Positions 9,637 through 17,761 of a stretch of 17,761 bases of DNA are shown in pieces. The notes below the pieces were generated by a model. That model had not been told where the DNA came from and did no database searches. It was given only the letters and a program-made list of their open reading frames with translations. The DNA comes from Amoebophrya sp. AT5.2 (taxonomy: Eukaryota > Sar > Dinophyceae > Syndiniales > Amoebophryaceae). Positions within the stretch are counted from its first letter, which is position 1; each line of letters begins with the position of its first letter. The position numbers and the translations under genes are program-made. The stretch spans positions 1 to 17,761 of the forward strand of contig RXOD01004845.1 in the NCBI GenBank assembly GCA_005223375.1. The letters run 5' to 3'.

Positions 9637-10484
9637 TGTCGCCCTCGCCTCGAGCTCGAAGTATAGTATTCCTATTCCTTCGATTACTTTAATAATATTT
9701 ATGTGGTGCGTCTCGGTCTATGTGTGCAGCTATTGATTCTGTTGAGCCTACGGAATTACTATATCGGGTTTGCGTTCTGCAAGCTAGACAAACAAGTATG
9801 GGTATCTGTTGGGGGGTGAGCTCCGTCCGACGGGGAAGACGAGGTCTTCGGTGTCGACCTTGCCTGAGCTGATTTACTTAGTTACGTCGATTGAACCGAA
9901 GTCGAAGAAGGACAGCAAAACGACCATGGTGAAAACGCGCACGAAAACTCACTTTGGATAGCACAGTAGGCCGACGGGGAGCAACGAGACGGAAAAAGAC
10001 CGCCTCTTCATATATACCGACAAGCCTTGCGGCTGGTGTTGCGCGACGGAAATGGCGGCACGAACCGAAAAAACGAAAGAGGCGGACATGGGCTGGGGCC
10101 GGCGAAAAAGAAAACCGAAATCAATGTCAAGCAAGACCGATTTTGAGCATTCCTACCAACGAATTCACTTCGTTAACGAATCACGTCCGCCATGACCAAA
10201 GTAGTAGTAGGAGGGGCCACCCGCGTACTGCGAAAGTCAGTAGTCGAGAGAGTCCTCGAGTGCCAACAGCTGCAGCTTACGCAGCCTGTTAGTTCTTTAC
10301 ATCGAACGACTTTTTTTAGTATGCATGTGAATCTGTGTCACTGGCTTCGTTGCCTCTCGAGACAGTGCTGCTGCTGCTGCTGCATTCGTTCTATGGCGAG
10401 AGTTCGTGATGCCAGGCGTTCTTTGACTACCGGCCTTTCTTTCCCAAATAACACCAGCACAGGCAAAAAAAAACCATGATCCAA
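9637..10484. other. Intergenic region between the SHIPPO gene and NOG1
   Basis: About 850 bp. The minus strand holds a 46-codon ATG frame (10089-9949), beginning MSASFVFSVRAAISVAQ and resembling a mitochondrial-targeting sequence. It meets a GTGAGT donor-like site at 9952, and an AGCTCAG acceptor-like site lies 89 nt further on, so a small spliced gene is conceivable but I cannot support it. A (TGC)6 microsatellite lies at 10366-10383. I recognise nothing else. Confidence 0.4.
10366..10383 (+). repeat. (TGC)6 microsatellite
   Basis: Six perfect TGC units, immediately downstream (3') of the NOG1 stop codon on the minus strand, where it would read (GCA)6. Probably 3'-UTR or intergenic. Confidence 0.85.
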
Positions 10485-13400
10485 TTATCGCCTGTCTGTC
10501 TTTCCCGCTTTTCTCTTTCCCGAAAACAGGTGCTTCGGCTTCCAGTCCGGTACGTGTCTGTCGCCCTCGCCCTTTCTTGCGTCCTTGTTTGTGTGTTTCT
10601 GCTTGCCTATGCGCTTCAGCTTTTCGGCCTTCTCCTGGAGCTCGGGTCTGGCGATCGATCGCGCCACCCTGGAAACGGATCGGTCGGTGTGGACGGACAA
10701 ACCGCGGACGTTGACGGACTGAGACCGCGCGGCGGTGCGCGACCGCGCGAGGGACTTTGAGGTCCGCTTCTCGGCCTTGCTGTCCACCTCCATCGCGCCG
10801 CCGTCGGCCTGAGTTCACGTTTGTGTTTGACTTGATCGCGCATTTAAATATAAAAACGGAGAAAAAAATGACGTATGAGGATTATGCGGAACGAGCACGA
10901 GACTCGTCGTTCTTTTCCCGAGTTAAACTAACAAAAAGAACAAAAAAACAATATATCATATACTACCCCCTTCCTCTTCTTTCCCTGACCCACGCTGCTC
11001 GCCACGCTTGCTGCTCTCTTCCGGATTTTGCTTCTGCCTCGGATCGAGTCCACGTTCACCTTTCCCTGAGGACCCTCGCTCCCCCCCTCCAGTTTCACCT
11101 TCTCCAGTTTCTCGACCACGGTCGCCAACGACTTGTTCCGCTTCCGCTCGATCCCCCCCTGGCCCATCGCCGTTCGCTTCTTCCGGTCCAGGTTCAGCAC
11201 CCGCTTCGCCTTGATGGCGCGGTGCATCAGCCCGATCTCTTTTTCCGTTTCCGCCCACGACTTCAGCACTTCTTCCGTGTCCTCCAGCCCCTCCGCCAGC
11301 AGCTCCTGCCGCTCTTCCTGCTCCAGCTTCGCCAGCTTCTCCATGATGTCCGTGTCGACGAAGTCGGCCACGTTCATGCCGTCCATGATCTCCGGGATCT
11401 CGTCGTACTTCCACTCCGCCCGGGACAGCAGCCACTCCTTGTTCCAATCAGCAACGTAAACGCCCGCGCCGCCGTGCTGCTCCTGCAACTCGTGCTCGGT
11501 TTGTAACGACGTCTTGCTGTTTGCCGCAGAAGTTGTTCCTTGCGCAGCCGCTGCCTTCGCGGAGTCCTGCCCAAAGCCAACGCTGGTGTGCGGCAACCCG
11601 GCCGCCGCCAGCTGCTCCTTCCTAACACTTTCCGGGATGAAGGCCGGGCGCGATTTCTGCACCGCGGTCTTCTGCTTGTCCGCACCGGGCTCCGCGATGA
11701 AGATGCGATTTTTGATGGCGTCGACCTTCGCGGAGTTAATTTTGGTGTCGATCCTCTTCGCGAGCAGCAGGTCGCAGGCCTTGGTGCGGACGGTGTCGAC
11801 GCCCTCTTTCACCGCGACCGAGATGGGGATCATTTCGCAATCCACATCCTGCGTCATAGATTTCAAAAGCTCCTGCTCGGACTCGGACAAATCCGCGATC
11901 TTTCGGAGATCAGTCTTGTTCACCACGACGAGGAGAGGCTTGCCATTGAACAACGGCTTCAACGAGTTGAAGAGCGAAACCTGCTCCCGGAGATTGCGCC
12001 CGCAACTGGTGGTCGAGCGATGGAAAAGGTTTCACGATTTGGGGAAGTGATAGAAAGTGTCGAATTTTATTCTGCTCTAGTTTTCGTATTTAGACCAGAG
12101 CGTGCGTCTACCTCCTCGTTTAGCTATGAAGCGTATCCCCTATGACATAAGTACGCCAGGGACCTTGCTCGCAATTACATCAGTTCCAGCTCAAAAGCAA
12201 TAGGCAAAAAAGATCGCAATGGAAATACGTCTCCGAGACGTCCATGAAGTAGAGGATGGTTGCCGGGACGTGGGCGAGCGCTGTGACTGCCTGCATCTCG
12301 ATTGTGTTGCGCTCCTCCAGCGCGTGGTCCAAAATACCCGGAGTATCAATCACTTGCCACCTGTACAAAAAAATTTCGCGAAGCTGTCTTAGAAACAAAG
12401 AAACCACTCAGGCGTGGCACAGAAGACGCGACAAATCATGATACGTTCATATCAAGACTGAGTAAGTATCGATCGGAATCGACAAGGGAAGAAAAACGAA
12501 AAGAAAACGATAGATAAAGGTAGCAGAAGCAATTTCTTAGATCGGTACCTGGTGTATTTGTAGTCCATGTGGCCGAGGAAGAGCGATTTGGTCGTGAATG
12601 CGTAGGGCTGCACGTCGACGTTTGCCTGGGTCACCGTGTTCATAAAACTCGATTTCCCCACGTTTGGGAACCCCGTCAGAATCAGCGTCCGCGTCGTGGG
12701 GTTGATACCTGTTGGTTTGCGAGCGCGGAGTTTTCTTTAACGGAAGGCGTAAGTAAGTACATTGATAGAACAGGTATAGCTGCAGCAGCTGTCTGCTTCA
12801 GGCCGGAAGAAGGAGAACAAGAATAACTCCAGCGCAAACAAGGATTATTATAGTGCAAAATCAAGTGCAATAAATCAAAATCTTCACAAGAAAGCAGTAC
12901 TCGGCAAGCGTCCCAAGTGCTGGCGGACTTCCTCCAAGTATTTGAGACTGGGTGCCAGCTTCTTCACTGCGGTGCACATCCGCCCCAGCGCCGCCCGCTT
13001 CAGCATCTTACACCGGTACAACGAATCCGCATACTTCATCATCCGCACGTAATCTGTGCAAGGGTGTTATTTGCTGATTCCAAACTGCAGCTGCTTTAGG
13101 TGGACAGCTTGATTCCCCGCTCGGACTTCTATCTAAGAATCAATCGCTGAAAGTGAGTTGTACTTACAGAACTTGATAAAACTACAAAAGTAGGTACCTT
13201 TCGAGCAGTTGTCGATGACGTTCTTGCAGGTGCTCACCTGCCCCAGCGCCAGCTTGTAGTGGTCCCGATCGTACAAAACGTTACAGAGGTCCGCGTAGAA
13301 CGGGTGGATGTCGTCCAACCGCGGGAACTGGGAAAGCATTTCCTGGAACTTCTCCGTGTACGCCGTCTGGCAAAACTTGATTTTCCGCAAGTAGAAGTTT

Positions 13401-13525
13401 CGGATCCGGGAGATCTTGTACCCCGGGTGCACCACGGTGGGCGTCTTCCGGTTCGTCTTGGACAAAGTGATGTCAATCAGCGCGTCCGCCGGAGGGACGG
13501 TCTGGATCTCCTTGAACTTATACAT
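10485..13525 (-). CDS. NOG1: NOG1 nucleolar GTP-binding protein (six exons, 711 aa)
   Basis: Homologue of yeast Nog1/human GTPBP4, an essential GTPase that rides pre-60S particles from the nucleolus to the cytoplasm and probes the tunnel and peptidyl-transferase region. Exons: 13525-13198, 13053-12901, 12708-12549, 12360-12229, 12005-10967, 10808-10485; introns 144, 192, 188, 223 and 158 nt, all GT...AG. They sum to 2136 nt and close in frame. The N-terminus carries [18 protein letters not shown] and [11 protein letters not shown] as in other NOG1 proteins. GTPase motifs are G1 GFPNVGKSS (173-181), a switch region with YAFTTKS, G3 DTPG (219-222) and G4 NKTD (287-290). The extreme C-terminus, [14 protein letters not shown], is the conserved NOG1 tail. 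It is longer than the roughly 630-aa human protein, mainly through an Ala/Gln/Ser-rich insertion in exon 5 around [16 protein letters not shown]. Homology fixes every junction. Confidence 0.95.
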
Positions 13526-14838
13526 GGCGACGGCGATTAATTAATATTAGTTAGTAGTATAAGGAACAGTTTTACCTTTACGTACGAGCAGAGATAAATA
13601 TACTTATATTTTTATTTTCTTCAAGGCTTAGTTTCTGCACCGTAGGGCAAAGTGGCTGTGTAGGTTAACTCTTGCTGCAGCCCCGAATTTCTTTCCGTTC
13701 GTACCACGTATTCCAGCACAACTCAGACAGTGTCAGAGCGTTCTACCCCTACTAACTTACTTTCGGAGGTATTCGCCCAACCTCTTTCCTGCGCAGGTTG
13801 CGACACGAGTTTGATTTGACATTCCTACAGTTTGCTTATCAAGCCATCACAGGTGGTTACATCGATTTTACTTATTCGTTGCACCACAGGTGCGAGAACC
13901 TTTGAGCCGGGATCGATACAGCTTTACAACACGGGATCTCGTTGGATCATATGCACCGGAACAAGGATCAGAATTTTGCACGAAGAGTTTGGCTTGGCCA
14001 TGGATTCTGATACATTCTACTGCATTCTGCTCAGAGCAAGCCGCGCATGCGTCCACGCGAAAATCGTTCCTCACTAGCTATACAGACACTGGCAAGCGCA
14101 AGGATCGACGAGAATCATTGAATCTGGACGACATTCTGTAATCGCGACATTTTTTTCGGTGATGGCGCCTCAGATGAAAACTCGACGCACGGCTCTGCCG
14201 TTCGATCGGACACGGAGGAGAAATGACATCAGATCCAGCTGCATCCGCTTCCGCATTCTTTTTTCTTGATGGAATCATGTCTGTGTCACCCTTGTAGCGT
14301 CCAACAGGCAAGTACAGTTGTGTTCGATCCGTGTCCTTTGTTTTTCCCCATGAGTCCTGATAGTGTGAGCCACATCATGGCATGTGTTCGTTTTCAGCGG
14401 TGCAAATCAAATCAGATGAATATAGGACTCTGAAAGAATAGTAGTTTGGAATAGGAATTGGTATTGGATCAAGGATATAGTCGCCGACGGGGTCGAAACT
14501 GATGTACGTGTCTCACAGTCAGGATGTTTGCGGCCTCAGGTAGTACTAGTCTTTGTCTTACGTAAAAGTATGTCATGCCGTATGTCTACCTCTTGGCCTG
14601 GTGTCATAGTGTATTCGCCCTTCGGGGCGCCCCTGTGCGGCTCTGCCTCCCCGATAGCTGAAGCTTAGGCTTCCGCCAGATAAAGCGATCTTTCATTAAT
14701 TCCCCATCAGCCGCCATGAGCCTGAATCGGTCGTCGTCGTGCCACTTCTGCTATATTTATAACAGTAAACAGCGCGTTCCATTCTGAGTTCCACCTGCTC
14801 TACTGTCTTCCCTTCACTACTACAATCAAACATGAACC
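13526..14838. other. 1.3-kb gap upstream of NOG1
   Basis: It separates the NOG1 start from the 3' end of the charged-protein gene. Just upstream of NOG1 the minus strand has an AT-rich tract with TATAAGTATATTTA at about 13590-13605, some 70-80 nt before the ATG: a possible core promoter, not proven. Minus-strand fragments near 14440-14520 (a TYISFDPVGDYILD peptide) and near 14595-14650 (PKGEYTMTPGQE, ending at GTAGAC) look faintly protein-like and might be exons of an unmodelled gene, but I could not join them in frame. No tRNA or snRNA is recognised. Confidence 0.4.
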
Positions 14839-15974
14839 TCACTTAAACATCTCCGCTTGTCTTTTCTTTTCCGCGATTCGCTGCAGTTTTTCGAGCCTTT
14901 TCATATCCGCGATCTGCTCCACGGCTCGCGCCTTCGCCTTCTGCTGCGTCTCCTGCACCAGGGGTGGTGGGGAGTAGGGCTGCAACAGGCACACGCACAT
15001 CAGGGGGTCCCGCGTCACGGGTTCACCCGTTTGCTCGTCCACAGAACGGAAGGGGGACGGCTCGTTCGCGAGCAAATCCGAATACGTCGGGTTGAAATCC
15101 GTGAACGTCACCTCCGGAAACAGCTCGGGAGAGGGCAGGGGGTCCATCTGCTCCGCCTTCTGCATCCCTGTAGTTTGTTTCGTTTTCGTACACAAGAGAT
15201 GACCATATGCCGGTCTGAGGAGGAGCCTATGTCGTGGCTCTCCGAGTGCTAGAGCTAGCAATTCAGCATCAGCTTACAGCTGCTTTTCCTTTTCCACCTA
15301 CGAAGGGCGCTTTTACCGTTGATGAAAGCAGCCTGCACAAGGCCAACAAGTACGTACAAGAATATGAAATTAAAGCGTAGAGGACAGAACTTAAGCGAGT
15401 ATGTAAGTACCTCTGGCCTGCTGCACCTCGAGGTGAACGCAGTAGTTGTGCACGATGTTGAGTCGTTTTGGGATGCTCTTCCGCTTGATGTGCTCCTGCT
15501 TCAGTGACTCAAACATCACGTCTGCCTCTACCAATCCCTTCTGGGACACCTGGTGTGGTAAGGAAATGTCGTTGTACTCACCTTCAATAAACCTCGAGGG
15601 CATGCACGTGGTCGCGAGCGCTTTGCTACTCACACCTGCAAACTCGATCGAATTTTCTGAAAGCCCAGCCTAGAGGGTCACAGGCACTCCCTCCCCCTCG
15701 ATCAAAGCCATAGGTACCAGATACAAAATTACAAACAACTTACCTCCTGCAGCTTCCCTGGTGGTCTGCAAAGGATCGCGTCTCGTTTCTTTTCGTTGTT
15801 TGCGTGCAGACCTTTGATAAACGTCATGCGCGCCTTCGAAACGAACTCCAGGCGATCCATCTTGCGTGCGAGCTCGACCTTTTTCGTGGCATACTCATCC
15901 TTCGTCGGAGGGTCCGCCGTGGTCAGTAGTGTGGCCAAATGCTCGTCGCGCGGCCGCTTCTTGTGCTCGTTCAT
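14839..15974 (-). CDS. Charged 232-aa protein of unknown function (three exons)
   Basis: Exons: 15974-15744, 15549-15411, 15167-14839; introns 194 nt (GTAAGT...CCAG, phase 0) and 243 nt (GTACTT...ACAG, phase 1); total 699 nt. I do not recognise the family. The N-terminus is very basic and acidic mixed (MNEHKKRPRDEH). Residues about 30-77 and 78-124 look helical and Lys/Arg-rich, including HIKRKSIPKRLNIVHNYC and LEVQQARG spanning the second junction. Residues about 130-170 hold a proline/acidic segment (PLPSPELFPEVTFTDFNPTY) that looks conserved. The last 35 residues (from QKAKARAVEQIADMKRLEK) form a probable coiled coil. No signal peptide or membrane segment is seen, so it is probably soluble and could sit in a nuclear or cytoskeletal complex. 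The model is coherent, but exon 2 rests on phase and splice signals rather than homology. Confidence 0.65.
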
Positions 15975-17621
15975 TTTTGGTGGGCCTGGTGGGAGCACTT
16001 GCAGTCTTTAATATATATTGGGAAGGATTGGTATTTACTCAGATGAAACGGCTTGGGGTTACTGACTTAAAATAAAAATCGGGAACATGGAGAGAAAAGT
16101 GTGGGTCCCTGGAGTTCTTTTGCCCGATGAAACAGATTGCCTACTTTCTTGTCAGAAGGCGGTCAAGGCTCGAAAAATGGGGTGGCAGCCGTGTGAGACG
16201 GTCGGTATTCACTTTCATCGACTGACGACTTCACCTACGAACTCTGGTACGGTCTGTGATGCACGGTTTTCAACGATATGGACCGAGAAAAATCGGGCTG
16301 CTTTTCACACGCGACGGAGAATACGCGTTCTGGATACGACGAACCGACCGCCACGAAGGCAAAAATGCCAAAAAAAACGATGGGAAAAAAACAACTGCGG
16401 TTGATCGCATGCAGGAAAAAAATCATGCATTCGTTCCACGAAAACAAACTGCTTTCAAAATGGTGAAGCGCAACGACAAAAAAAATGAGAACCACGTGCT
16501 GACCAAGCCGAAGCCACGAATCAACAGACTATATACTTGCTAACACAACCCAGAAAGGAGCTGGAGCCATACGCCCACCCACATTCTCCCAGCACAGCTT
16601 TTTCATGAATTCTCTTCCACTAGCACTGCTAACAAGCGCGCGTCCTTTACTTGATTTTTCATTTTCCGTCGAACTGTTCTCGAAGTTTTACCAACACTAC
16701 GAGGTGTCCGTTCGCATTAGCCCGATATTGACCCACGCATACACAATTATGCATACGCAAAAGAAACCGATCCACTCGGGGGCGGTCCGTCGCGCAATCC
16801 ACTTCCGCAGCTGTCGCCACACGTCACCGTCCGCCGTCGTACGTTGGGGCGGGCTAGCCATCGTTCTTTTCCGAACGGTCAAACAAAAAGTAAAAGAGCA
16901 ACAAAAGTGAAAGACTATCAGCGTGTTCCGAGATGCTCATGGCGAGCACAATGGCGATCGTAGATGGGGCCTAAGTGCGGATCAATGGCTGATTTCCACC
17001 CAAGGTGTTCCTCGATAGCGTTATATGAATCCTCGTTTCCGGCAGACAACACCGACGACAGAAGAACAGCCACCATCTCCCTGTACATTTCCGGAAAAAC
17101 GAATTTCGTCCAGAACCGCCGCCGTCGACTCTGTACACACATACAGCGTCCTGGCAAGGGTGTGCCCCACCGTTCTTCTGCTGCGCCTCCGCGCAGCAGC
17201 TATCGCTTTCGCTATAGACACGTTAGCACACTAGCGGTTCCACGCTCAGGAATCACATCCCTTTTTACTTTGTCTTACTTTGTGTTTGCGCGAGAGGTCG
17301 CGTCTCTGCAGGGACCGACGAGTGGGCGACCCATAAAAATTCCCCGGGTTTCCACCTCGACGCTTGCGATTGAATTCTACTGCTTTCATGGGAATAAGTA
17401 CACTGGGACAGAGGACGGCGCTCATCTTATATGCGGTGGAAGTCTGCGTGTTGGTGTTCATTCGGCCTCCACGTCCACTTCCTCCGGCAAGAATAAGGCA
17501 GCCGGGTGCAGTAGATCATAGGACAATAAAGATCTCGGCGGATAGTGCTGCCTGATACAAATTTACAGTGTCTGCTGACCCCAATCGCGGAACGCGCGCC
17601 GAAGAGCTGCACGGCGCGCTT
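15975..17621. other. 1.65-kb stretch without a confident gene
   Basis: Several short ATG frames occur on both strands. On the minus strand: 17425-17246 (59 aa, basic, with RKRRGGNPGNFYG), 17157-16918 (contains a protein-like stretch MVAVLLSSVLSAGNEDSYNA), and 16861-16697 (listed separately). On the plus strand: 16087-16404, 16605-16910 and 16964-17521, the last Arg/Ser-rich and likely chance. The minus fragments could be exons of one unmodelled gene, but I found no in-frame join. Around 16360-16480 the plus strand is purine-rich with A runs. Confidence 0.4.
16697..16861 (-). CDS. Possible small single-pass membrane protein (54 aa)
   Basis: An ATG-started frame, MASPPQRTTADGDVWRQLRK at the start. 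A basic amphipathic region (WRQLRKWIARR, about 16-26) is followed by APEWIGF and a hydrophobic stretch at about 34-47 (FFCVCIIVYAWVNI), ending GLMRTDTS. This layout of a short basic N-side, one transmembrane helix and a short tail is typical of small tail-anchored or organelle-membrane subunits. No family is recognised. It has the same strand as the other genes. An overlapping plus-strand frame (16605-16910) competes for the same DNA. Confidence 0.32.
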   Translation of the reverse strand: MASPPQRTTADGDVWRQLRKWIARRTAPEWIGFFCVCIIVYAWVNIGLMRTDTS

Positions 17622-17759
17622 CTATCTCGGCGGCGGCAGCACCTCGTCCAGGTCAAACGGTGACACCTTCCAGGAGTCCGCGCCCACTCCCAGCAGCCCC
17701 CGCCCTATCTGTCCCGCGCGGAACAGGTTCGAACCGCCGCCCCCGACCGATCCGCCGCC
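17622..17759 (-). CDS. C-terminal fragment of a gene entering from the right edge
   Basis: The minus-strand frame is open from the edge to a TAG at 17624-17622. It reads Gly-rich (GGGSVGGGGS), then SNLFRAGQIGRGLLGVG and a tail with SWKVSPFDLDEVLPPPR. Of the three minus frames here, two have stops within 60-120 nt; this one runs to a sensible C-terminus and is GC-rich like the neighbouring exons. The family is not recognised, and the piece is too short to name. Confidence 0.5.
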   Translation of the reverse strand, partial: GGGSVGGGGSNLFRAGQIGRGLLGVGADSWKVSPFDLDEVLPPPR

Positions 17760-17761
17760 CT

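Noticed and set aside
15582..15635. A 54-nt cassette exon with stop codon inside intron 1 of the charged-protein gene (TTGCAG...GAAG|GTGAGT)
   Set aside because: It would leave a downstream intron of only 32 nt, and its donor has +5 G unlike the others here. Probably chance splice-like sites.
16964..17521. Plus-strand 185-codon frame
   Set aside because: Arg/Ser-rich with no domain-like pattern, antisense to several minus-strand fragments and against the strand of every supported gene.
17715..17740. GGTTCGAACC resembling a tRNA B box
   Set aside because: No A box or cloverleaf could be found around it, and it sits in the open frame at the right edge.
1..17761. CRISPR arrays, insertion sequences, bacterial operons, rRNA genes
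   Set aside because: No regularly spaced repeats, transposase frames, ribosome-binding-site-led gene strings or rRNA-like sequence were seen; the window is eukaryotic.

Overview
This window is eukaryotic nuclear DNA. Its genes carry spliceosomal introns, and two of them are universal eukaryotic ribosome-assembly factors. An SHIPPO/ODF3-type microtubule-associated protein and a calcyphosin-like EF-hand protein point to a flagellated protist. Every gene I can support lies on the minus strand, and introns are short (about 120-300 nt in 15 of the 16 that lie wholly inside the window). An alveolate or dinoflagellate-lineage genome would fit, but this is inference; no marker here fixes the taxon.

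Layout from left to right (all minus strand, so each gene runs right to left): (1) 67-1502, 5' part of a WDR75/UTP17 homologue (small-subunit processome, t-UTP complex), running off the left edge; (2) 2358-5189, a six-exon, 556-aa protein with degenerate EF-hands; (3) 5940-7361, an intronless 473-aa protein of unknown function with an N-terminal hydrophobic region; (4) 8247-9636, a four-exon, 244-aa protein with six PGPG[AS]Y repeats (SHIPPO/ODF3 family); (5) 10485-13525, a six-exon, 711-aa NOG1 (nucleolar GTPase, 60S assembly); (6) 14839-15974, a three-exon, 232-aa charged protein I do not recognise; (7) 17622-17759, the C-terminal tail of a gene entering from the right edge. A small possible membrane protein (16697-16861) lies in the right-hand gap. 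Gaps of about 0.75-1.65 kb separate the genes and hold short unassigned ORFs and short repeats.

Introns were rebuilt by hand from reading phase, protein similarity recalled from known families, and GT...AG boundaries. All multi-exon models close in frame. Functionally, WDR75 and NOG1 both serve ribosome biogenesis (40S and 60S arms), and the SHIPPO and EF-hand proteins are plausible cytoskeleton or axoneme components. I see no operon-like mechanism, mobile element, CRISPR array or tRNA. The most interesting general signal is the 5' splice site: 16 of 17 inferred introns have a pyrimidine at +5 where most eukaryotes have G, and GTAC is the commonest start.
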